From positions 1 to 40,341 of the forward strand of contig NZ_JAAFYZ010000078.1 of NCBI RefSeq assembly GCF_018274385.1: a DNA stretch of 40,341 nucleotides, read 5' to 3'. This document shows, in pieces, positions 15,872 through 22,706 of the stretch. A program made the translations under genes and the position numbers. The DNA is from Catenulispora pinistramenti (GTDB taxonomy: Bacteria; Actinomycetota; Actinomycetes; Streptomycetales; Catenulisporaceae). Position 1 is the stretch's first letter. Each line of letters opens with the position of its first letter. The notes beneath the pieces were generated by a model. The model saw nothing but the letters and a program-made list of their open reading frames with translations. It searched no databases and was not told where the DNA came from.

Positions 15872-16333
15872 TCAGTCTTGCTCTCCTCTTAGCGACTCAG
15901 CCACGCCCGGAGGCAGCGTGAAATGAACGGCTCCGTCAGCGGAGGTCTTCTCTCCGGGAAACAGCCTGACCTCCGGTACCGTGCCGCCCGGCGGCATCGT
16001 CACGACCAACATCCACCCCCCATCGATCTTCGTTGCAAGCGCGCGGGAGGCGCTTCCCCGAACCTCCACGGCGTCACGGGGACTGCCATCGACCACGATC
16101 GTTGCTGGGTGGGTCTCCGCGTCATCCGTGTTCAGGGTTCTGAGGGCTGCGCGGGCAGCGTTCGGCCATACCTCGGGTACGTAGACCTCAACGCGCTCGA
16201 CACTCTGCCGATAGAGGGTGCGCGTACCGCTGTACCCACCGATCTTCTGAAGCAGGAGGTACGCGGTATTTGATTCCTCCTCCTGTTCACTCGCCAGGAG
16301 ACGACCGATCGGGATCAGTTCTTTGCCGGGCAT
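15872..16333 (-). CDS. Hypothetical element protein
   Basis: The protein has 153 aa and I do not recognise it. It starts MPGKELIPIGRLLASEQEEESNTAYLLLQ and contains repeated beta-type stretches (ERVEVYVPEVWPNAARAAL, HPATIVVDGSPRDAVEVRGS, GGWMLVVTMPPGGTVPEVRLFPGEK), suggesting a soluble beta-rich fold. No signal peptide or membrane segment is seen. Its ATG overlaps the 3' end of the lipoprotein-like gene by 19 nt, with GAGGGA 6 nt before it, so it is translated as part of the same leftward operon. Cargo or anti-phage roles are possible for such satellite genes, but nothing here shows it. Confidence 0.75.
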   Translation of the reverse strand: MPGKELIPIGRLLASEQEEESNTAYLLLQKIGGYSGTRTLYRQSVERVEVYVPEVWPNAARAALRTLNTDDAETHPATIVVDGSPRDAVEVRGSASRALATKIDGGWMLVVTMPPGGTVPEVRLFPGEKTSADGAVHFTLPPGVAESLRGEQD

Positions 16334-16866
16334 TCGATGTCCCTCGGTATCGAGCTGTACGGATGCTGGAAGTCGTTGCCGTTCCCGTCACGACCCGATG
16401 CGGTGTAGACGACCACCCACCATCCATCTTTGCAGCCGGTAGATGTCTTGGTGGTTCCGCTTGTGCCGTACACCGCTACCGATGCGAGAGGCTGCCACTG
16501 TCCAGGCGGGCTGTCCGGGGTGTAGGCGAATTGGAGCACCCCGCCGTACTGCGTCGGTTCGGGGTCACAAGGGCCGATTGAAACCTGAGCCTCAAGTGTT
16601 TGGCCCTTCACCGTGATTTCCTTGCCGGGCTGGCCGAACGAGTTGATGCACGGGTCGTGACCCTCTTCAGCGGGCTCGCTCGGTTCGTTGGGGGTCTCCT
16701 CGGCCGAACTGTGTTCCTCGCTCGGTGCGGACTGTTCGCCGCCCGCCCCCACCGCAGGCGCGGATGTGCCTCCGTCACCACCGCTCCCGCATCCGCCGGA
16801 CGCACCGCTTGTGCCGACGATAACCACGGCAGCGAGGACCAGTGTTCCCAGTGCCTTCCGCTTCAT
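16315..16866 (-). CDS. Secreted or lipid-anchored hypothetical protein
   Basis: The protein has 183 aa. MKRKALGTLVLAAVVIVGTSGASGGC gives a clear export signal; the Cys could be a lipid-modified residue, though the -3 position is Ser, so the lipobox is weak. Residues ~28-70 are a Gly/Ser/Glu/Pro-rich spacer. The mature part has four further Cys (DPCINSF, IGPCDPEP, TGCKDGWW, IECPAKN), which could form two disulfides, and GWWVVVYTASGRDGNGNDF. The start at 16866 is preferred to an extension at 16896 because GGGAGAG precedes it and the signal begins there. An exported protein on a small mobile element might change the surface, for example by excluding phage; this is inference. Confidence 0.78.
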   Translation of the reverse strand: MKRKALGTLVLAAVVIVGTSGASGGCGSGGDGGTSAPAVGAGGEQSAPSEEHSSAEETPNEPSEPAEEGHDPCINSFGQPGKEITVKGQTLEAQVSIGPCDPEPTQYGGVLQFAYTPDSPPGQWQPLASVAVYGTSGTTKTSTGCKDGWWVVVYTASGRDGNGNDFQHPYSSIPRDIECPAKN

Positions 16867-16898
16867 GTGCTCTCCCGTGCTCGGAGGGGTGTGCATGA

Positions 16899-17111
16899 CT
16901 AGGGGGCCGTCAGGCCACCGTGGCGCGGTTCATAGACAGGCCGGGCAGCGCGTACCGCAGCCCACGTGATCGGCTCCTCACGGCGTTCCTGCGCCGCTTG
17001 AGGAACATCCGGCAACTCGGGTATATGGCGCGAGGGCAGTGCGTCACAGATCCAGTCGTCAGGATTCGGCGGAGGTTCGTAGACCTCGGTACTACTGGTT
17101 CTTGTTCTCAT
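16899..17111 (-). CDS. Small hypothetical element protein
   Basis: A 70-aa frame, MRTRTSSTEVYEPPPNPDDWIC, then RHIPELPDVPQAAQERREEPITWAAVRAARPVYEPRHGG. It is Pro/Arg/Glu-rich, probably partly disordered, and has no recognised domain. The ATG at 17111 overlaps the stop of the upstream gene by 20 nt; the ribosome site is weak, so coupling to upstream translation is likely. A longer start at 17162 would overlap too much. The gap to the next gene is 32 bp. Confidence 0.5.
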   Translation of the reverse strand: MRTRTSSTEVYEPPPNPDDWICDALPSRHIPELPDVPQAAQERREEPITWAAVRAARPVYEPRHGGLTAP

Positions 17112-17268
17112 TGCGGATGTTCGCCTTGTTGACGATTGCCTGACTGCCCTCCGGGTCTCCATCGACGTAGGTCTGTCGCATCTGCTCCTGCTCGTCAGCG
17201 GTCAGCCGCGTGCGCAGGTAGGCGTCGAGTTGGGGGATTCCGCTGATCGGCTCGGGTGTGTCCGCCAC
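17092..17268 (-). CDS. Small hypothetical element protein
   Basis: A 58-aa frame, VADTPEPISGIPQLDAYLRTRLTADEQEQMRQTYVDGDPEGSQAIVNKANIRNENKNQ. It reads as a helical acidic peptide with a short helical hairpin; no family recognised. The GTG at 17268 has AAAGGCG about 7 nt upstream; an in-frame start at 17325 would add a Pro/Cys-rich tail lacking coding character. It is the third gene of the leftward operon and overlaps the next one. Confidence 0.55.
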   Translation of the reverse strand: MADTPEPISGIPQLDAYLRTRLTADEQEQMRQTYVDGDPEGSQAIVNKANIRNENKNQ

Positions 17269-17423
17269 GAGGGCGCCTTTCGTTAGTGGGCAGGGTGGAA
17301 CACCCGCCCGCCCGGTACGCGTCACGGGGGGAGTCGCCTCATCAAGCGGACGGGTGGATCAGCGCGCTTTACAGCAATTGGCCGGCCCGCCGACCGGTAC
17401 GGGATCGGCGGACGAGCCGGGAT

Positions 17424-17642
17424 CTATGCGGCCCGCTGCTTTGCGGGCCAGACAGTCAAGGTGGGCTCTTCTTGAAAGCGTGTGGGCTCGTCACGGCCGC
17501 GCCACCACACGAGCCAGTAGGAGCCGCCGGGCGACTGTTCACAGCGCTCGAACACGCGCACGGCACCGCCCTGAAGGACTTCGGTGCCTGGAGCAACGCT
17601 TGAGGCGGGAAGACGGTTAGACCCAGGTGGCCACAGGCTCAC
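17424..17642 (-). CDS. Small hypothetical element protein
   Basis: A 72-aa frame with a conserved-looking second half, VRVFERCEQSPGGSYWLVWWRGRDEPTRFQEEPTLTVWPAKQ, rich in aromatic residues and likely a small beta domain. GTG at 17642 with GGAGGGA 9 nt upstream overlaps the previous gene by 26 nt. Function is unknown. Its last codons overlap a GGCCCGC/GCGGGCC hairpin (17430-17449) that lacks a T-run. The 155 bp to the next gene (17269-17423) hold nothing I can support. Confidence 0.55.
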   Translation of the reverse strand: MSLWPPGSNRLPASSVAPGTEVLQGGAVRVFERCEQSPGGSYWLVWWRGRDEPTRFQEEPTLTVWPAKQRAA

Positions 17643-17913
17643 GGTCCGGCTCCCTCCACGCGAGATGAACCGGGGTGGTCTCGTGCGCGGTGAGCTTCGG
17701 TCCGGTCGTGTCCACGCTCACCCAGCCGTTGACGGACGTGCATCCAAGCACGTCGTACCAACGTCGATCGATGGCGATCGCCTGGCCACTTGCCAAGTCC
17801 CCGAGCGTCTGGGGATCGTCGAACTCGTAAAGCCCTCTGGGCAGGTACGGGGGCAGCTCAGTGAACCGGGCCAAGATTCCGTGGGGGGTGGGGTTCTCGG
17901 TTTCTTGGAGCAT
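17617..17913 (-). CDS. Hypothetical element protein, first gene of the leftward operon
   Basis: The protein has 98 aa: MLQETENPTPHGILARFTELPPYLPRGLYEFDDPQTLGDLASGQAIAIDRRWYDVLGCTSVNGWVSVD. It reads as a small soluble protein; not recognised. No ribosome site precedes the ATG, which agrees with the leaderless promoter predicted 8-37 bp upstream. It heads the co-oriented run of small genes down to DUF2637, so regulation of this promoter would control the whole cargo operon. Confidence 0.65.
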   Translation of the reverse strand: MLQETENPTPHGILARFTELPPYLPRGLYEFDDPQTLGDLASGQAIAIDRRWYDVLGCTSVNGWVSVDTTGPKLTAHETTPVHLAWREPDREPVATWV

Positions 17914-17920
17914 GGCTATG

Positions 17921-17971
17921 ACGCTACGAAAGGCGTGACCTGCGTCTCAATGAAGTTCTACGAGGTTGCAC
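17921..17971 (-). promoter_or_regulatory. Predicted promoter of the leftward cargo operon with a GTTGCAC site
   Basis: On the minus strand TTGAGA (17950-17945), 18 nt, TAGCGT (17926-17921), then 7 nt to the ATG at 17913. About 15 bp upstream of the -35 is a GTTGCAC box (17965-17971), the same heptamer that occurs four times ahead of the XRE regulatory triad. This makes it a candidate operator for the element's XRE protein. Confidence 0.4.
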
Positions 17972-17977
17972 AGTTAT

Positions 17978-18826
17978 TCACGCGAGCGCGTCTAGCGCCT
18001 TCGTGATTAGCTTCCGGGCGTCGGGTCCGCGTTTTGCTTGGGAAGACAAGATCTTGAACCGTTGGTCGTAAAGTGCGATCTCTCGCGGCTGGCGGATGGT
18101 TACCTCGGTAGAAACCAGTTCAACGTTGACGAGCTGGTCATCAAAGATGCCGAAGGACTCGCACGGCCAGTGCGTTCGATTCGTGCTCATCGGAATGATG
18201 CCGAGGCTCACGTTCGGAAGACCGCCGATGGTCAACAGGTGGCCGAGCTGCGCGGCCATGGTGTCGTTGTCTACCACCGTGCAACGTAGAACAGACTCTT
18301 CGATGAGGAAGGCGTACGTGTGGTTGCCTTCGTAGAGGTAGCGCTGCCTCTCAAGGCGCGCATCTGTCGCGGCCTCTACGTCGTCAATGAGGCCGTCGCG
18401 TAGCTGCACAGTCCGCATGATCGACTCGGCATAGGGTCGAATCTGGACCGGTCCCGGAAGTAACCAGCACGAGTACGTACGCATGTGCCTGGTCTTCTCG
18501 TAGAGGGATACGAAGGCGGCTTGAATCGCACGTAGACCCCCGTGGGTCTGTCGGCGCCACTCGACCCACATGCCCTCAACAGTTCGCAAAGACGCGATGA
18601 GATCGGGGATCTGATCCTCAGCCCCACAATGCGCCGCCCAAGCTCGTATATCCGCCTCGGACGGAGGCGTTACGGCGTTGGCGATACGAGAGACCTTTGA
18701 CTTGTGCCAGCCGCAGAGAGCGGCAAGGGCAGGGCCAGACAGTCCCGCATGCTTCCGAATCTCATCGAGTCGGGAACCGAGAACCTGCCTGGCCTGCTGC
18801 GCGCTAGACGACGGTGATGTTGCCAT
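17978..18826 (-). CDS. XRE-family regulator with DUF5753 domain
   Basis: The protein has 282 aa. Residues ~12-68 are a helix-turn-helix of XRE type (LGSRLDEIRKHAGLSGPALAALCGWHKSKVSRIAN). The remainder is DUF5753, the large C-terminal domain found in many actinomycete XRE regulators (FVSLYEKTRHMRTYSCWLLPGPVQIRPYAESIMR, RQRYLYEGNHTYAFLIEESVLRCTVV, LPNVSLGIIPM). These usually act as repressors or as partners of small DUF397/DUF6879-type proteins. It follows the DUF6879 gene by 7 bp, as is typical. It is the obvious candidate for controlling the element's operons, perhaps at the GTTGCAC boxes. Confidence 0.9.
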   Translation of the reverse strand: MATSPSSSAQQARQVLGSRLDEIRKHAGLSGPALAALCGWHKSKVSRIANAVTPPSEADIRAWAAHCGAEDQIPDLIASLRTVEGMWVEWRRQTHGGLRAIQAAFVSLYEKTRHMRTYSCWLLPGPVQIRPYAESIMRTVQLRDGLIDDVEAATDARLERQRYLYEGNHTYAFLIEESVLRCTVVDNDTMAAQLGHLLTIGGLPNVSLGIIPMSTNRTHWPCESFGIFDDQLVNVELVSTEVTIRQPREIALYDQRFKILSSQAKRGPDARKLITKALDALA

Positions 18827-18833
18827 GTGTGGA

Positions 18834-19361
18834 CTAGATGATGTGATAGTCGGCGTGTGGTGTCGCGCGCCCCCAGACGGCTTCGAAAGATGAGGAACAC
18901 AGGTCGATCACTGACGGCTCAGTCCTGATCTCTCGCCCGTTCTCCGCCCAATCGCCGTCACCGGTCCAGACGTTGAACATGACCGCCGTGTTGTCGAACA
19001 GCCAAAAATCATTGCCCGGAAAGGCGAGATCGGATGCGAGCCTGCGAGGGAGCCACCTGACCTGTTCACCGGCGGCCACGTTGGTGAAGGTAAACGAATG
19101 CTCGTACCGGATGTACTCAGTTACCGGTTCGCTGATGACTCTCGCGCGTCTGACCACCACCCCGCGTGCGATGGTGTCTTGCATGAGCGTCAGCCACGGA
19201 CGCCACCAACTCTCCCGGTCCCCCTCGTCGAGCCGATGGCCGTTCTTCCACCTCTTGAAGCCCTCATCTTCGTCACTGACGGCGTAAACGTCTCGCATCT
19301 CCATGTGAACGGCGGAGTGCTTCGATCCGTTCAGGAGTTCGAGGAAGTCGTCTGTTGCCAC
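18834..19361 (-). CDS. DUF6879 family protein
   Basis: The protein has 175 aa. It matches the DUF6879 pattern: FLELLNGSKHSAVHMEMRDVYAVSDEDEGFKRWKNG near the N-terminus, then YIRYEHSFTFTNVAAGEQVRWLPRRLASDLAFPGNDFWLFD and VMFNVWTGDGDW. The family is strongly linked to XRE-DUF5753 genes in actinomycetes and may be the effector or partner of the regulator, but its activity is unknown. GTG start at 19361 with AGAGAGG upstream. It sits between the 77-aa gene and the XRE gene in one operon. Confidence 0.85.
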   Translation of the reverse strand: MATDDFLELLNGSKHSAVHMEMRDVYAVSDEDEGFKRWKNGHRLDEGDRESWWRPWLTLMQDTIARGVVVRRARVISEPVTEYIRYEHSFTFTNVAAGEQVRWLPRRLASDLAFPGNDFWLFDNTAVMFNVWTGDGDWAENGREIRTEPSVIDLCSSSFEAVWGRATPHADYHII

Positions 19362-19374
19362 GTTGACCTCTCTG

Positions 19375-19608
19375 TCATGGCTTCGGGAAGAACTGAAGCA
19401 TGTAGCCGGGAAGGCGAACCACGGTTTCGTGCTCGGGAACGTCGGTCGAGTGTCCGGGGACCGAGCCGACTTCGGCGCAGGCGGCGAGCGTTGCGGCGTC
19501 AGCCTTATAAGACTGGATCACAAGATCGCCGGTTTCGTCGTCGAGCCATACAGTCGGAGACCCCTGGTCGCCCGTGTTCGGGTCGATGCCGAGGAATCGC
19601 AGTGCCAT
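19375..19608 (-). CDS. Small conserved partner of the DUF6879/XRE pair
   Basis: The protein has 77 aa: MALRFLGIDPNTGDQGSPTVWLDDETGDLVIQSYKADAATLAACAEVG, ending in VVRLPGYMLQFFPKP. Proteins with a start of the type M-x-x-x-F-(I/L)-G-x-D and a SPTVW-like strand commonly precede DUF6879 genes in actinomycetes. Function is unknown. ATG at 19608 with GGAGGG upstream is preferred to 19629. Thirteen bp separate it from the DUF6879 gene, so the three form one operon. Confidence 0.8.
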   Translation of the reverse strand: MALRFLGIDPNTGDQGSPTVWLDDETGDLVIQSYKADAATLAACAEVGSVPGHSTDVPEHETVVRLPGYMLQFFPKP

Positions 19609-19650
19609 GATGCCCTCCCTGGTGCACAAAGACCTGCCGTTGCGCTCAGC

Positions 19651-19738
19651 GTTGCACCGCCAGAGATCAGGCGGCTACAGAGTTGCACGAAGTTGCACGC
19701 ACATCACGCCAGCTCCTACCCAAGACAGCCGGTGCAAC
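19651..19738. promoter_or_regulatory. Cluster of four GTTGCAC boxes upstream of the regulatory triad
   Basis: GTTGCAC occurs at 19651-19657, 19682-19688 and 19692-19698, and inverted as GTGCAAC at 19732-19738. The third and fourth form an inverted pair; the second and third are spaced exactly 10 bp, one helical turn. Spacing and clustering in a 140-bp promoter gap suggest operator sites for the XRE regulator encoded in the same operon. Confidence 0.5.
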
Positions 19739-19744
19739 ACGAAA

Positions 19745-19765
19745 CCCCCGGCCACGAGCCGGGGG
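19745..19765 (-). terminator. Terminator of the integrase gene
   Basis: CCCCCGGC-CACGA-GCCGGGGG, followed on the minus strand by TTTCGTGTT. It lies 14 bp past the integrase stop and separates integrase transcription from the regulatory triad. Confidence 0.75.
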
Positions 19766-19778
19766 CCTCAACGATCGT

Positions 19779-21461
19779 CTACAGCTCTACGTTGGTGAAC
19801 CGCGACAAGATCTCAGGATCTAGCAGTACCGAGGTTCGCGTAGTGACTTCGGGCAACGTGTGGCCGTCCATCCAAGCTTGAACACGCTGCTCCAGGTCTT
19901 CCGGGAGCATGAGGTTGAGCAAGGGCCGGTTGGCTGTCTCCTCTGCCTCCCCTGCATCGGCGATGAGGGGCTGACGACGTGCACCCTCGACAGAACCAAT
20001 CTCGCAGCGAACCCCGGTGTCGATCAGGAACCGCCTACGTCCCTCCGTGTCGAGGCGACTCCACACCTCTGCATACGTCTCTCCGGTCGGTTCGCTCACC
20101 ACTGTGGCCTCACGGGTCGGCATGGCCTCTAGCCGCTTGCGTTCGCTCATCAGCCAACGCATCGTCTCCGAATACTCCGCTTCGTCGTCCTCACCGTCGT
20201 ATAGGCCGCTCTCGCGGTCGTCACGCAATCGGCGGATACGCCGGTTTACTGAGTCGAGTTCGGCGCTGTGGTCTTCCCCCTCGACGTGGCGGCGACGATG
20301 GACCTCGACAGGACCGACCTTGCTGAGGAACAGCATCTCGACCAACGCCTCAAGGCCATTGGAGTCGTCACCTCGGAACCGCACACGTGGGCATCCCCTG
20401 TTGCCGTTGCCGCCGATGCAACGGTAGTAGCGGTACTCCTTGCCGGCTGTCCCGTCTGGCCGTTTGGCCTTGCTTCTGTTCTGGTACAGGGGACGGCCGC
20501 ATGCTCCGCAGAACACCACACCCAACAGAGCCGAGGTTTCCAAGCTTCGCTCCCTGGTAGTAGCCCGCTGGTTCAAGACCTTGCTGACACGATGCCACAC
20601 CTCCAACGGGACTACGGGCTCGGCGATCTGCACGTAAGACCCCTTGACAAGGATGGACTTCATGCCGACCTTCTTGCCGTTCTCGTCCCGAACTGTCTCT
20701 TGCTTGCGGCCTAGCAGGCCCTCCGACCGAAGAACCCGCCCGAGAGTGAAGCCAGACCAGAACGTCTCGCGGGGTGCTTTGCCCTTGGCGAGGCGCGTCC
20801 TCGCGGTGTTCGTCGGTATACCGCGCTTGTTCCAGTCCTGCACGATCTCGTTCAGCGAGTCGCCCTTTAGCACCCGCTCGGCAGCTTCACGGACAAGCTG
20901 AGCCGTCTCGGGGTCGACCTCAAGCGTCTTTCCTCCGTCCGGATGCGGCACCGTGCGGTATCCGAACGGCGCGGCTCCGCCGGTCCAACGGTCAGTTGAC
21001 CGGGCGTAGCCATACCAGGAGTTCACCCGGTCCTTGATCGCTTGCGCCTCCATCTGAGCCGCGAAGGCGAAGGCCATCACCATGAACTCTGATGTAGGAG
21101 AGGTGAGGTCAACCTCTGGAATACCGCCCTCCGTGAACAGGAGTCGCTTACCGTGGTCCCGAGCCCACCGGCAGAGGTCCGCCATGTCAGACATTGAGCG
21201 GACCGCGCGATCTTGCCGCCAGAAAATGAACGCGTCGAACTCGTCGGGACGGCGCATCCATGCCCCGAGCTTGGGACGGTCGGCCGGTGACACCGTGGAC
21301 GCGCTCACGTCCTCATCGCAGGCTTCCCCAACTACGACCATTCCCCGCTGTGTAGCGTGCGCAGTACACCGCTCACGCTGTCGCGGGATACTCGTACTCT
21401 CGTCCTTGAGGTCGGAGATCCGGAGAGCTAGAACCGCACGTAGAGGCTTGATCGCTGTCAT
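19779..21461 (-). CDS. int: Large serine integrase
   Basis: The protein has 560 aa with full large-serine-recombinase architecture. The catalytic domain has ALRISDLKDESTSIPRQRERC with nucleophile Ser16, then FIFWRQDRAVRSM. The recombinase domain has GGAAPFGYRTV and SLNEIVQDWNKRGIPTN. A zinc ribbon follows at ~315-360 (CGACGRPLYQN .. YRCIGGNGNRGC), then a coiled coil at ~385-440 (ELDSVNRRIRRLRDD .. MRWLMSERKRLE). It should catalyse attP x attB recombination without host factors; excision would need a directionality factor not identified here. The ATG at 21461 is 43 bp from the right att repeat, the usual int-att arrangement. An in-frame start at 21506 would lie inside the att site and is unlikely. 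Confidence 0.95.
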   Translation of the reverse strand: MTAIKPLRAVLALRISDLKDESTSIPRQRERCTAHATQRGMVVVGEACDEDVSASTVSPADRPKLGAWMRRPDEFDAFIFWRQDRAVRSMSDMADLCRWARDHGKRLLFTEGGIPEVDLTSPTSEFMVMAFAFAAQMEAQAIKDRVNSWYGYARSTDRWTGGAAPFGYRTVPHPDGGKTLEVDPETAQLVREAAERVLKGDSLNEIVQDWNKRGIPTNTARTRLAKGKAPRETFWSGFTLGRVLRSEGLLGRKQETVRDENGKKVGMKSILVKGSYVQIAEPVVPLEVWHRVSKVLNQRATTRERSLETSALLGVVFCGACGRPLYQNRSKAKRPDGTAGKEYRYYRCIGGNGNRGCPRVRFRGDDSNGLEALVEMLFLSKVGPVEVHRRRHVEGEDHSAELDSVNRRIRRLRDDRESGLYDGEDDEAEYSETMRWLMSERKRLEAMPTREATVVSEPTGETYAEVWSRLDTEGRRRFLIDTGVRCEIGSVEGARRQPLIADAGEAEETANRPLLNLMLPEDLEQRVQAWMDGHTLPEVTTRTSVLLDPEILSRFTNVEL

Positions 21462-21503
21462 GGACCGTGATCGTATGCGCGTTCGATGGGTTTGGAAAAG
21501 CCG

Positions 21504-21518
21504 CACCTACCGGCACCC
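21504..21518. repeat. attR, right copy of the 15-bp att repeat
   Basis: CACCTACCGGCACCC, identical to 10826-10840 and in the same codon phase of the split LLM gene. The adjacent CCGCCGAGTTGGCG continues the host gene. Confidence 0.9.
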
Positions 21519-22119
21519 CGCCGAGTTGGCGAAGATGGCGGTCACCGTCGACCACCTGTCCGGCGGCCGGCTGGAGTTCGGCATCGGCTCGGCGTGGGCG
21601 GAGAACGAGCACACGATGCTCGGGCTGCCGTTCGGCACCGCCGGCGACCGTGCGGACCGGCTGGAAGAGGCCCTGAAGATCATCACCTCGCTCTGGACCG
21701 AGCCCCGCACCACCCACGACGGCAAGCACTACCAGCTCAAGGACGCGATCGCCGAGCCCAAGCCGGTGCAGACCCCGCACCCGCCGATCTGGATCGGCGG
21801 CAGCGGCCGCAAGCGCACGCTGCGCATGGCCGCCGAGTACGCCGCGGTGTGGAACGCCGCCGGCGGCACCCCGGCCGAGGTGGCGGAGGCGTCGGCGGTC
21901 CTGGACCGGCACTGTGCCGACGTCGGCCGCGACCCGGCGACCATCCGCCGCTCGGTGCAGATCCGGGCCGGCGACGACCTCGACGCGCTGCAACGCACGG
22001 TCGAGGAGTTCGTGGCGATCGGAGTCAGCGACCCGCTGCTGATCGTGCAGACCGACGACCCCGTGGCGCGCGCCGAGCGCCTGGCCGAGGCGCTGCCCCG
22101 GTTGCGGCAGATCGGGTAG
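21504..22119 (+). pseudogene. 3' part of LLM-class F420-dependent oxidoreductase gene
   Basis: It continues the gene begun at 10596: TYRHPAELAKMAVTVDHLSGGRLEFGIGSAWAENEHTMLGLPF, with later PHPPIWIGGSGRKRTLRMAAEYAAVWN, both strongly conserved in the family. In the integrated state it lacks its native start. An ATG at 21460, overlapping the integrase start codon on the opposite strand, is in frame and could give a fused fragment without the N-terminal beta strands, probably inactive. After the stop, an extended hairpin at 22137-22168 may terminate transcription. Confidence 0.93.
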
Positions 22120-22136
22120 GACGGAACAGGGATCGC

Positions 22137-22168
22137 GGGTAGGGCCGCTCGGACGAGGGGCCCTACCC
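22137..22168 (+). terminator. Probable terminator hairpin after the LLM gene
   Basis: GGGTAGGGCC / GGCCCTACCC form a 10-bp stem, and the loop can pair further (CTCG-GA-CGAG). There is no T-run, so termination efficiency is uncertain. The rest of 22169-22308 shows no gene. Confidence 0.5.
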
Positions 22169-22308
22169 CCGCGCGGTCGCATTACGTGGCCGCATCACGC
22201 GGCGGCGAGTCGTTCCATCGGGTGGTTGCGATCAGCGGATGGGGAACCTCGGCTTTCGCAGTCTTCGCAGGTGCGTAGCACCGACGAACCTGGTTCAACT
22301 CTTGCGTA

Positions 22309-22332
22309 ATATCTCGCGGGCCGATATATATC
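22309..22332. promoter_or_regulatory. Candidate PadR operator
   Basis: ATATC (22309-22313) and GATAT (22323-22327) form an inverted repeat, and GATATATATC (22323-22332) is itself palindromic. It ends 5 bp before the PadR ATG, in an otherwise GC-rich region. PadR proteins commonly repress their own promoter at such A/T-rich dyads. Confidence 0.45.
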
Positions 22333-22337
22333 AGGGC

Positions 22338-22706
22338 ATGATAATCAGGGGGAAGACCGAACCCGTCTTCCTGATCCTCACCGCCCTGGCCGACGAGCCT
22401 CGCCACGGCTACGGCATCATCCAGGAGGTCCGCCGCGTGACGGACGGCCGTGTCGACCTGCGCGTCGGCACGCTCTACGGAGCCCTGGACCGCCTCGCCG
22501 CGGAGGGGCTGGTCGAAAAGCACGGCGACGCGGTCGAGTCCGGCCGTCTGCGCCGGTACTTCCGGCTGACGGAAACCGGCGCGCAGGCGCTCGCGGCGGA
22601 GGCGAGCCGGATGGCCGCGGACGCGGCGGTGGCGATGGAACGGCTCAAGAAGTTCACCGCCCCGGCGCGGTCCGCCGGACTCGACATAGCGGGGGGACTG
22701 GCGTGA
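22338..22706 (+). CDS. PadR-family transcriptional regulator
   Basis: The protein has 122 aa. The winged helix is typical of the family: ILTALADEPRHGYGIIQEVRRVTDGRVDLRVGTLYGALDRLAAEGLVEKHG, followed by RRYFRLTETGAQALAAEASRM. It is of the short PadR subfamily 2, which often represses a neighbouring transporter or membrane-protein gene and responds to drugs or phenolics. The ATG at 22338 starts the conserved domain; a longer frame from 22239 is rejected. The TGA overlaps the GTG of the next gene, so the two are translationally coupled. Confidence 0.9.
   Translation: MIIRGKTEPVFLILTALADEPRHGYGIIQEVRRVTDGRVDLRVGTLYGALDRLAAEGLVEKHGDAVESGRLRRYFRLTETGAQALAAEASRMAADAAVAMERLKKFTAPARSAGLDIAGGLA

Larger units (their letters stand above)
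10826..21518. mobile_element. Integrated ~10.7-kb serine-integrase element, candidate phage satellite
   Basis: The boundaries are fixed by the 15-bp repeat at both ends and by the host gene that becomes continuous when the middle is removed (10,678 bp removed, frame preserved). Contents, left to right: serine recombinase (-), PrimPol replication protein (+), non-coding origin-like region, terminase small subunit (+), small zinc protein (+), DUF2637 protein and five small unknown genes (-), XRE-DUF5753, DUF6879 and a 77-aa partner (-), and the large serine integrase (-) next to the right att site. No large terminase, portal, capsid, tail, lysis or FtsK/Tra gene is present. Base composition is visibly less GC-rich than the flanks in the non-coding parts. 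Confidence 0.95.

Noticed and set aside
17430..17449. GGCCCGC/GCGGGCC hairpin as a terminator
   Set aside because: It overlaps the last codons of a small gene, has no T-run on either strand and lies inside an apparent operon.
19651..19738. GTTGCAC boxes as a CRISPR or iteron array
   Set aside because: The units are only 7 bp, irregularly spaced and few; operator sites explain them better.
10826..21518. The element as a conjugative actinomycete element (AICE)
   Set aside because: DUF2637 and a PrimPol-type replicase fit such elements, but no FtsK/SpoIIIE-like transfer gene is present, while a terminase subunit is.
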